Positions 1 through 5,276 of a stretch of DNA of 7,290 bases are shown here, piece by piece. Origin of the DNA: RGIG3009 sp045578425 (GTDB lineage Bacteria; Bacillota; Clostridia; Oscillospirales; Acutalibacteraceae). The notes below the pieces were generated by a model that saw nothing but the letters and a program-made list of their open reading frames with translations, was not told the DNA's origin and made no database searches. Each line of letters opens with the position of its first letter. Positions within the stretch are counted from its first letter, which is position 1. The DNA is taken from positions 1-7,290 of the forward strand of contig JAZNKF010000017.1 of assembly GCA_045578425.1 (NCBI GenBank). The letters run 5' to 3'. The position numbers were made by a program, and so were the translations under genes.

Positions 1-1
1 G

Positions 2-310
2 GCGGACAACATTTATACCTATACTTTTGCAGGCTGGGATAAGACCGTGGTTAACTGCGTTGGTGATGCAACCTACACCGCGACCTATACACCTACCTAT
101 ATCGACTATACCGTAGTATTCAAGAATTATGACGGTACGGTATTGTCAAGCAAGACGTATCACTATGGTGATACTGTTATAGTGCCTAGTACTCCGACTA
201 AGTCTGAAGACGAAGAATATATATACACGTTTGCCGGTTGGGATAGCAGTGTAGTGGCGTGTAACGGAAATAAAATTTACATTGCAACATTTAATGCTAT
301 TAGACAATAC
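2..310 (+). repeat. One partial and one complete Listeria-Bacteroides (InlB B-type) repeat
   Basis: The conserved ends of two units can be aligned by eye: YTYTFAGWDKTVVNCVGD near the start of the window and YIYTFAGWDSSVVACNGN at about 218-274. The complete unit starts near base 110 with TVVFKNYDGTVL and YGDTV. Both copies carry a cysteine at the same place (VVNC, VVAC). More copies are probable upstream of the window. Such repeats form small extracellular beta domains that act as stalks or spacers. Confidence 0.7.
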
Positions 311-1231
311 ACCACCTTGGTGTTACACGGCGACGGCAACTGGTACTATGTAGAAAACGGTGTGGTTGACTTTACCAAAAACGGCCTGTTCTATTATGGT
401 GGTAAATGGTATCACCTGGTTGGTGGTAAAGTGGTTTTCGATACCACCTTGGTGCTACATGGCGATGGTAACTGGTACTACGTGGAAAACGGTGCTGTCG
501 ATTTTACGCAAAATGGTTTATTCAATTACGACGGCAAGTGGTGGCACCTTGTGAATGGTAAAGTCATATTCGATACCACCTTAGTTTTGCACACCGACAA
601 AAACTGGTATTATGTCGAAGGCGGTGCCGTCGACTTTACGCAAAATGGTTTATTCAATTACGACGGCAAGTGGTGGCACCTGGTAAAGGGCAAAGTTATT
701 TTTGATACCACCTTAGTATTGCATACGGATAAAAACTGGTACTATGTCGAAGGCGGTGCTGTCGACTTTACGCAAAATGGTTTGTTCAACTACGACGGAA
801 AGTGGTGGCACCTGGTAAAGGGTAAAGTTATTTTTGATACCACCTTAGTGCTGCATACCGATAAAAACTGGTACTATGTAGAAGGCGGTGCTGTCGACTT
901 TACGCAAAAGGGTTTGTTCTATTATGACGGAAAGTGGTGGCACCTGGTCGGTGGTAAAGTGATATTCGATACCACCTTAGTGCTACACGGTGACGGCAAC
1001 TGGTACTACGTTGAAGGTGGTGCGGTAGACTTTACGCAAAGTGGTTTGTTCTACTATGGCGGGAAATGGTATCACCTAGTCGGTGGCAAGGTGATATTTG
1101 ATACCACCTTAGTGCAACATAGCGATGGAAAATGGTATTACGTCGAAAACGGAGCCGTGGACTTTACGCAAAACAGCAAAGTTCTTTACTCCGGCAAATA
1201 CTACACCGTTAAAAATGGTGTAGTGGTATAA
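2..1231 (+). CDS. C-terminal part of a repeat-rich surface protein (Listeria-Bacteroides repeats plus seven 44-residue wall-binding-type repeats), 5'-truncated
   Basis: The reading frame is open from base 2, so the N-terminus lies outside the window; the ATG at 47 is internal and has no ribosome binding site. About 409 residues are visible. The first part holds the end of one and then one complete Listeria-Bacteroides repeat (InlB B-type/Flg_new): a beta-rich unit with the hallmarks YDGTVL, YGDTV and FAGWD. After a short linker come seven tandem copies of a 44-residue unit, each made of two half-repeats with aromatic cores (NWYYVE..G and GKW(Y/W)HLV.GK). These resemble choline-/glucan-binding and clostridial cell-wall-binding repeats that hold proteins on the envelope non-covalently. 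There is no LPXTG motif or C-terminal membrane anchor; the protein ends on the degenerate seventh repeat, so the repeats themselves are the likely anchor or ligand-binding part. Function of the missing N-terminus is unknown. The family resemblance is from recognition, and ligand binding is inferred. Confidence 0.85.
   Translation, partial: ADNIYTYTFAGWDKTVVNCVGDATYTATYTPTYIDYTVVFKNYDGTVLSSKTYHYGDTVIVPSTPTKSEDEEYIYTFAGWDSSVVACNGNKIYIATFNAIRQYTTLVLHGDGNWYYVENGVVDFTKNGLFYYGGKWYHLVGGKVVFDTTLVLHGDGNWYYVENGAVDFTQNGLFNYDGKWWHLVNGKVIFDTTLVLHTDKNWYYVEGGAVDFTQNGLFNYDGKWWHLVKGKVIFDTTLVLHTDKNWYYVEGGAVDFTQNGLFNYDGKWWHLVKGKVIFDTTLVLHTDKNWYYVEGGAVDFTQKGLFYYDGKWWHLVGGKVIFDTTLVLHGDGNWYYVEGGAVDFTQSGLFYYGGKWYHLVGGKVIFDTTLVQHSDGKWYYVENGAVDFTQNSKVLYSGKYYTVKNGVVV
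311..1228 (+). repeat. Seven in-frame tandem repeats of 132 bp (44 residues), the last 126 bp
   Basis: Units start at 311, 443, 575, 707, 839, 971 and 1103; each begins with Thr-Thr-Leu-Val and the first six end in Val-(Val/Ile)-Phe-Asp. The last copy is 42 residues and degenerate in its second half (SKVLYSGKYYTVKNGVVV). Two sub-types alternate: HGDGN with YYGGKWYHLV (units 1 and 6) and HTDKN with NYDGKWWHLV (units 3 and 4); units 2 and 5 are mosaics. Units 3 and 4 are identical in protein but differ by ten synonymous bases. Each unit contains two half-repeats of roughly 22 residues. Confidence 0.95.
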
Positions 1232-1260
1232 AAATTCTATTATTTTCCCAATATAAAGCG

Positions 1261-1294
1261 AACCGCCCCGCCGTGGCTACGGCGGGGCGGTTTT
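1261..1294 (+). terminator. Rho-independent terminator of the surface protein gene
   Basis: A perfect 14-bp GC-rich stem (arms 1261-1274 and 1279-1292) encloses the 4-base loop GGCT and runs into a short T run (1291-1294). It lies 29 bases after the surface protein stop codon. The T tract is short on the plus strand, and the minus strand has no good tail, so it is read as a plus-strand terminator. Confidence 0.8.
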
Positions 1295-1301
1295 CGCATA
1301 C

Positions 1302-1334
1302 AAAAAAGCGGGCATCCGAGAGGGATGTCCGCTT
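1302..1334 (-). terminator. Rho-independent terminator of pckG
   Basis: Arms 1306-1317 and 1323-1334 enclose a 5-base loop. On the minus strand the stem has one A-C mismatch and is followed by six U residues (complement of 1302-1307), directly downstream of the pckG stop. On the plus strand the same position is a G-U pair and a weaker AAAATTTTT tail follows, so the hairpin may also back up the first terminator for the convergent gene. Confidence 0.75.
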
Positions 1335-1349
1335 AAAATTTTTGTCAAC

Positions 1350-3125
1350 TTATTTTAAGTTGTTTTTGAGGGTTTCGAATTCGGCTTGCAAAGTAGCGGG
1401 GAGTTTGTCACCAAACTTGGCATAGAATTCGGTGATGCCGTCGATTTCGGCGCGCCACAAATCTTTGTCGACTTCCAAAATGGTTTTGAGCGTTTCGATA
1501 TCGAAATCTTTCAAGCCGTTTAAGTTGATATCCTTGGCGAACGGAACGTAACCGATAGCGGTTTCTTTGGCGTCGGCTTTGCCTTCGCAGCGGCTGACAA
1601 TCCATTCCAACACGCGCAGGTTATCACCAAAACCGGGCCAAATGAAGTTGCCTTCGTCGTCGGTTCGGAACCAGTTGACGTTGAAGATTTTGGGAGCTTT
1701 ATCGCCGAGCTTTTTGCCCATTTCAATCCAGTGAGCAAAGTAGTCGCCCATGTGATAACCGCAGAACGGCAACATGGCCATGGGGTCACGACGGACAACA
1801 CCGACAGCGCCGGTGGCGGCAGCGGTGGTTTCGGATGCCATGATGGAGCCGACAAACACACCGTGATTCCAGTCGCGGGATTGGTAAACCAGCGGAGCGG
1901 TTTTGGCACGACGGCCGCCGAACACGATTGCCGAAATCGGCACGCCTGCGGGGGAATCAAATTCCGAAGAAACGCAGGGGCAGTTTTTGGCAGGAGCGGT
2001 GAAGCGGGAGTTCGGATGAGCACCTTTGGAGCCGTCGGTGCAATCCCATTTTTCGCCTTTCCAGTTTTCGGCGTTTTTGGGCGGGTTCTTATCCATGCTT
2101 TCCCACCACACCGTGTTATCGTCCAAGTTATGCACAACGTTGGTGAAAATGGTGTTCTTTTGGGTGGAAATCAACGCGTTGGGGTTGGATTTCATGTTGG
2201 TGCCGGGGGCAACGCCAAAGAAGCCGTTTTCGGGGTTGCATGCCCACAAACGACCGTCGGCACCGATGCGCATCCAGGCGATATCGTCGCCCACGCACCA
2301 GACTTTGTAGCCTTTTTCGCGGTAGATTTCCGGCGGAATCAGCATGGCCAAGTTGGTTTTACCGCAAGCCGACGGGAAAGCGGCAGCAATATAGGTGGTT
2401 TCGCCTTGCGGATTTTCCAAACCGAGGATGAGCATGTGTTCTGCCAACCAGCCTTCTTGGCGACCTAAGTTGGAAGCAATGCGCAAAGCAAAGCATTTTT
2501 TACCGAGCAACACGTTGCCGCCGTAACCGGAGTTAACCGAGATGATAGTGTTATCTTGCGGGAAGTGGCAGATATAGCGTTTTTCTTCATCAATATCGCA
2601 TTTGCAGTGCAAGCCGCGAACCCAGTCGTTGCTGTTGCCCAAGGCTTCGTACACTTCTTTGCCCATGCGAGTCATGATAGCCATGCTGAGTACTACGTAG
2701 ATAGAGTCGGTCAGTTCAATGCCGTATTTGGCAAAGGGAGAGCCGACAGGGCCCATGGAGTAGGGGATGATATACATAGTGCGGCCTTTGTACGCGCCGC
2801 GCGCAATGTTATAGAGCAAAGAATAGGCTTCGGCGGGGGCCATCCAGTGGTTGGTGGGGCCGGCATCTTCTTCTTTTTCCGAGCAGATAAAGGTGCGGCC
2901 TTCCACACGTGCCACGTCGTTGAGCGCAGACAAGTGAAGGTAGCAACCGGGCAATTTTTCTTCGTTTAGTTTTTGCAGTTCGCCGGTGCTGCAACCTTCG
3001 GCACGCAAAGCTTCGAGTTGTTCTTCGGAACCGTCAATCCAAAGGATATTATCGGGTTGGGTCAGTTCAACCTTTTCTTGAATCCATTGGAGGACAGAAG
3101 GATTGGTTGTCAAAGCGTTTTTCAT
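1350..3125 (-). CDS. pckG: Phosphoenolpyruvate carboxykinase, GTP-dependent
   Basis: A 591-residue cytoplasmic enzyme (EC 4.1.1.32) that interconverts oxaloacetate and PEP using GTP/GDP and CO2; in an anaerobe it may serve gluconeogenesis or the fermentative PEP-to-oxaloacetate direction. Residues known from vertebrate GTP-PEPCK are present: the P-loop FPSACGKTN at 250-258 with the reactive Cys254, the kinase-2 motif VGDDIAWM at 278-285, and the likely Mn ligands Lys210, His230 and Asp281. The PEP-binding NSRF is at 372-375, GGRR at 403-406, and the guanine-binding stretch with Phe486, Phe494, Phe499 and Asn502 is present. Length matches the GTP family, not the shorter ATP family. The open frame extends 29 codons further upstream, but the start at 3125 is chosen because AAAGGAGAG (3135-3143) sits 9 bases before it and the extension would run through the -10 box. 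It is transcribed alone, between its own promoter and terminator. No broken motif was seen. Confidence 0.97.
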   Translation of the reverse strand: MKNALTTNPSVLQWIQEKVELTQPDNILWIDGSEEQLEALRAEGCSTGELQKLNEEKLPGCYLHLSALNDVARVEGRTFICSEKEEDAGPTNHWMAPAEAYSLLYNIARGAYKGRTMYIIPYSMGPVGSPFAKYGIELTDSIYVVLSMAIMTRMGKEVYEALGNSNDWVRGLHCKCDIDEEKRYICHFPQDNTIISVNSGYGGNVLLGKKCFALRIASNLGRQEGWLAEHMLILGLENPQGETTYIAAAFPSACGKTNLAMLIPPEIYREKGYKVWCVGDDIAWMRIGADGRLWACNPENGFFGVAPGTNMKSNPNALISTQKNTIFTNVVHNLDDNTVWWESMDKNPPKNAENWKGEKWDCTDGSKGAHPNSRFTAPAKNCPCVSSEFDSPAGVPISAIVFGGRRAKTAPLVYQSRDWNHGVFVGSIMASETTAAATGAVGVVRRDPMAMLPFCGYHMGDYFAHWIEMGKKLGDKAPKIFNVNWFRTDDEGNFIWPGFGDNLRVLEWIVSRCEGKADAKETAIGYVPFAKDINLNGLKDFDIETLKTILEVDKDLWRAEIDGITEFYAKFGDKLPATLQAEFETLKNNLK

Positions 3126-3177
3126 TGTATTAAACTCTCCTTTCAAGCAGAAAAAACCATAATTTCCACTAATTAAC

Positions 3178-3206
3178 ATTATACCCAAAAAAGATTGTGA
3201 ATTCAA
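3178..3206 (-). promoter_or_regulatory. Sigma-A-type promoter of pckG
   Basis: On the minus strand, TTGAAT (3206-3201) and a perfect TATAAT (3183-3178) are separated by exactly 17 bases. Transcription would start near 3171, giving a leader of about 45 bases with the ribosome binding site AAAGGAGAG at 3143-3135. It follows the terminator of the tsaD operon, so pckG is an independent transcription unit. Confidence 0.8.
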
Positions 3207-3212
3207 TAACAA
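3195..3212. promoter_or_regulatory. Candidate Rex (redox-sensing repressor) operator at the pckG promoter
   Basis: The 18-base sequence TTGTGAATTCAATAACAA has the Rex-site layout TTGTGAA-N4-TTCACAA/TTAACAA: the outer TTGT and ACAA arms are exact and 10 bases apart. The left half matches fully and the right half has one mismatch to TTAACAA. Six of nine pairs are dyad-symmetric. It covers the -35 box of the pckG promoter, where a repressor would block RNA polymerase. Rex senses the NADH/NAD+ ratio and controls fermentation and energy genes in Firmicutes. The match is by eye in an AT-rich region, so it is a hypothesis. Confidence 0.4.
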
Positions 3213-3246
3213 ATTATAAAAAGATTAAAAAATTGGCAGAAAAGAC

Positions 3247-3285
3247 AAAAAAAAGAAAACGCCACCTCTTTTAAGGCGGCGTTTT
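3247..3285 (-). terminator. Rho-independent terminator of the phosphatase-rimI-tsaD operon
   Basis: On the minus strand an 11-bp stem (arms 3285-3275 and 3266-3256, one G-U pair) with an 8-base loop ends in UUUU. After one C a run of eight U residues follows (complement of 3254-3247). It begins 13 bases past the tsaD stop. The one non-Watson-Crick pair is a G-U on the minus strand but an A-C mismatch on the plus strand, which fits minus-strand use. Confidence 0.85.
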
Positions 3286-3298
3286 AAACACAAAAAGG

Positions 3299-4306
3299 TT
3301 ACTCTTCGATAGGTAAAGTGGCATACGCGTTCAAAGAATCGTCGGCAACGTGACCTGCCAAATACTCGTAATACGCTTGTGCCCCGACCATGGCGGCGTT
3401 ATCACCGCACAGCGAAAGCGGGGGGTAGTAGAGTTTGAGGTTGTTTTGACGGCAAACCTCTTCCATGCGGCTGCGCAAACCGGAGTTGGCGGAAACGCCG
3501 CCGGCAAGAACAACGGTATCGTCACCCGTTTGGGAAACAATGTCTAAAACATGAGAAGAGAGAATATCGCAGACCGTATGTTGAAAGGAAGCGGCAAGGT
3601 CGGCGATGTTCACCGTCTGACCGCGTTGTTCGGCGGTGTGCAATAAGTTGATAACCGCAGTTTTGAGCCCCGAAAAACTGAAATCGTGAGGGCAGCCTTC
3701 GATTTGCGGACGGGGTAAGGAGAAGGCGTGAGGATTGCCGGTTTGCGCCAAGCGGTCCAAGTGAACACCGCCGGGGTACGGCAAGCCCATGGCGCGGGCA
3801 GCTTTGTCGAAACATTCGCCGGCGGCGTCATCGCGGGTGCGACCGTAGACGGTGAAGTGGGTATAGTCTTCTACGCGCACAATGTGGCTGTGACCGCCCG
3901 AAACAACCAAGCACAAAAACGGCGGTTTTAGGTCGGGATGTGCCAAATAATTAGCGGCAATGTGCGAACGCAAGTGGTGCACGGGAATGAGTGGCAAACC
4001 CGCAGCGGATGCCAGACTTTTGGCAAAATTGACACCAACCAACAAAGCGCCGATTAAGCCCGGTGCGTAGGTGACGGCTACCGCGTCGATTTGCGAAAGG
4101 GTCATACCTGCTTGTTCCAGCGCGGCCTTGGTGAGACCGCTGATGGCTTCGGTGTGGCGGCGGCTGGCAATTTCGGGGACAACGCCGCCGTACAATTTGT
4201 GTTCCTCCACTTGTGAGGCAATGCAGTTGGACAAGGCAATGCGGCCATCTTGCACTACCGCTACGGCGGTTTCGTCACAAGAGGATTCAAAGGCCAAAAT
4301 GTTCAT
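3299..4306 (-). CDS. tsaD: tRNA N6-adenosine threonylcarbamoyltransferase TsaD
   Basis: A 335-residue cytoplasmic enzyme (EC 2.3.1.234) that transfers threonylcarbamoyl from threonylcarbamoyl-AMP to A37 of ANN-decoding tRNAs. It normally works with TsaB and TsaE, which are not in this window. It has the ASKHA fold signature: N-terminal FESSCDETA (6-14), the SGGHS phosphate loop (136-140), DKAARAMGLPYPGG (167-180) and LAGGVSANS (267-275). The metal ligands known from E. coli correspond to His111, His115 and Asp302 (in CGDNAAM). The centre of the metal motif reads HLRSH where many bacteria have HxEGH or HxAGH; both histidines are kept. The start at 4306 is preferred because GGAG (4320-4317) lies 10 bases upstream and the product starts MNILAFESS like the family. 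A longer open frame would cross all of rimI's 3' half. It is the last gene of a three-gene operon, 7 bases after rimI. Confidence 0.97.
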   Translation of the reverse strand: MNILAFESSCDETAVAVVQDGRIALSNCIASQVEEHKLYGGVVPEIASRRHTEAISGLTKAALEQAGMTLSQIDAVAVTYAPGLIGALLVGVNFAKSLASAAGLPLIPVHHLRSHIAANYLAHPDLKPPFLCLVVSGGHSHIVRVEDYTHFTVYGRTRDDAAGECFDKAARAMGLPYPGGVHLDRLAQTGNPHAFSLPRPQIEGCPHDFSFSGLKTAVINLLHTAEQRGQTVNIADLAASFQHTVCDILSSHVLDIVSQTGDDTVVLAGGVSANSGLRSRMEEVCRQNNLKLYYPPLSLCGDNAAMVGAQAYYEYLAGHVADDSLNAYATLPIEE

Positions 4307-4313
4307 GGGTTTA

Positions 4314-4760
4314 TCACTCCGATTTGGGATAATAATAACTGTAAATACAGGCATCTTCGGTAGGGTGTGTATAAAAGCGGGGACGAACGCCGTCTTTTGT
4401 AAAACCGAGAGATTCGTACAGTGAAACGGCGGCGGTGTTGGATTGGCGTACTTCCAGCGTGAGGCGGGAAAGCCCCGCACCTTGCTCGATAGCACGGCGC
4501 AATAACGCATGAGCAACGCCGTGACGGCGTTCGGACGGGAACACAGCAACGTTGGCGATAAAGCCTTCGTCGGCAATGTGATGGCACCCGAGGTAACCCA
4601 CCACGCGTGAATCAATCAGTGCGGTTAAAAAGCGGGAACAAGGATTATTGAGTTCTTCTTTTAAAGAGGTTTCGCTCCACGGTTCGGCAAAACACAGTGC
4701 TTCCAACTGTGCGAGCGCCGTAACGTGAGAAGCGTTCATCGAAACGACCGTTATGTTCAT
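4314..4760 (-). CDS. rimI: Ribosomal protein bS18-type alanine N-acetyltransferase RimI
   Basis: A 148-residue GNAT-fold acetyltransferase (EC 2.3.1.266 family) that acetylates protein N-termini with acetyl-CoA; in E. coli the target is ribosomal protein S18. The acetyl-CoA pyrophosphate-binding motif RRHGVA is at 78-83, followed by the RimI signature TLEVRQSNTAAVSLYESLGF (101-120). The catalytic pair known from Salmonella RimI, Glu103 and Tyr115, is found at exactly these numbers. The start overlaps the upstream phosphatase stop as ATGA (4757-4760), a sign of translational coupling, with a weak G-rich ribosome site just before it. A rimI-tsaD pair is common in bacteria; the tsaB gene often placed in front of it is replaced here by a phosphatase. 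The true substrate in this organism is inferred. Confidence 0.93.
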   Translation of the reverse strand: MNITVVSMNASHVTALAQLEALCFAEPWSETSLKEELNNPCSRFLTALIDSRVVGYLGCHHIADEGFIANVAVFPSERRHGVAHALLRRAIEQGAGLSRLTLEVRQSNTAAVSLYESLGFTKDGVRPRFYTHPTEDACIYSYYYPKSE

Positions 4761-5188
4761 AATGCCCCCAAATCGTCAATCAGTTGAGGCATGGCTTCTA
4801 CCAGCAAGGACAGACATGTGCGATACGTTGCCAAGTTTCTGCCGTAGGGGTCGGGGATGCCGGCACCGACAATCAAAATTTTTTCGGGGTCAACACCATA
4901 TTGAAAAGCCAAGGTAACACCGTGTTCGGGAGAAAGTGCAACAAAAGCATCCGTGCTTTGTACGATTTCGGAAGTGAGTTGACGGGAGCGGTGTGCGGTG
5001 ATGTCAAATCCCAATTCTTTCATGGCGGTGACGGCGTGCTCGGAGGCGGGGGCGCCGTCGTACGTGCCGGTGCCGGCGCTGGAAACGGTATGGTCTGCTA
5101 TGCCGCGCTTGCTAAGTTCTTGACGCAACAATTCTTCCAACATAGGGCTACGGCATATATTACCGGTACAAACACATAATATTTTCAT
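4757..5188 (-). CDS. Low-molecular-weight protein phosphatase (YwlE-like in overall form, Ile at position 11)
   Basis: A 143-residue cytoplasmic phosphatase of the low-molecular-weight PTP family. The P-loop CTGNICRS occupies 7-14, with nucleophile Cys7 and Arg13. The general-acid loop DPYG is at 113-116 (Asp113). The segment SSAGT (36-40), PAS (47-49) and HRSRQLT (66-72) follow the YwlE-like pattern. In B. subtilis YwlE, a protein-arginine phosphatase, residue 11 is Thr and is important for phosphoarginine selectivity; here it is Ile, as in tyrosine-specific members. Substrate is therefore open: phosphotyrosine by that residue, phosphoarginine by overall look. The start at 5188 has a G-rich site (AAGGGGG) 6 bases upstream; longer starts would run across the promoter. 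It is the first gene of the operon with rimI and tsaD and overlaps rimI by 4 bases. In B. subtilis ywlE lies near the t6A gene ywlC, a parallel link to t6A. Confidence 0.9.
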   Translation of the reverse strand: MKILCVCTGNICRSPMLEELLRQELSKRGIADHTVSSAGTGTYDGAPASEHAVTAMKELGFDITAHRSRQLTSEIVQSTDAFVALSPEHGVTLAFQYGVDPEKILIVGAGIPDPYGRNLATYRTCLSLLVEAMPQLIDDLGAL

Positions 5189-5219
5189 GGGAATCCCCCT
5201 TTTTTGTGTGTATAGTTTT

Positions 5220-5248
5220 ATTATACCTAAAAACAATAGAAAGTACAA
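5220..5248 (-). promoter_or_regulatory. Promoter of the phosphatase-rimI-tsaD operon
   Basis: On the minus strand TTGTAC (5248-5243) is followed after exactly 17 bases by a perfect TATAAT (5225-5220); the -35 is weak. The expected start is about 25 bases before the phosphatase ATG, leaving room for the AAGGGGG ribosome site. It lies inside the 88-base gap between divergent genes. I could not identify a convincing -35/-10 pair for the plus-strand amylase; TATTAT at 5219-5224 overlaps this -10 on the other strand, but has no good -35 partner. Confidence 0.7.
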
Positions 5249-5276
5249 CCATTTTAATTTAAGAAAGGTGTCTAAT

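Noticed and set aside
311..1228. CRISPR array or DNA-level repeat element
   Set aside because: The 132-bp periodic repeats stay in frame, lack spacers, and vary mostly at third codon positions; they are protein-coding repeats.
1731..2468. Long plus-strand open frame (245 codons) opposite pckG
   Set aside because: It lies fully antisense to a gene with clear PEPCK motifs, has no ribosome binding site, and its Gly/Ala/Phe/His-rich product matches nothing I know; it is a by-product of the codon bias of pckG.
3126..3212. N-terminal extension of pckG to 3212
   Set aside because: The extra 29 residues would be encoded by the -10 box and leader, while a strong ribosome site precedes the ATG at 3125.
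4307..4615. N-terminal extension of tsaD to 4615
   Set aside because: It would overlap about two thirds of rimI in another frame. The TsaD family begins at the MNILAFESS position, where a ribosome binding site is present.
5187..5276. Amylase start at 5187
   Set aside because: This would overlap the phosphatase start codon and the minus-strand promoter, and no ribosome site precedes it. The start at 5277 has AAAGGTG 6 bases upstream.
5189..5276. Catabolite (cre) or maltose-regulator operator upstream of the amylase gene
   Set aside because: I looked for the cre pattern and for CG-centred LacI-type palindromes in the 88-base gap and found none.
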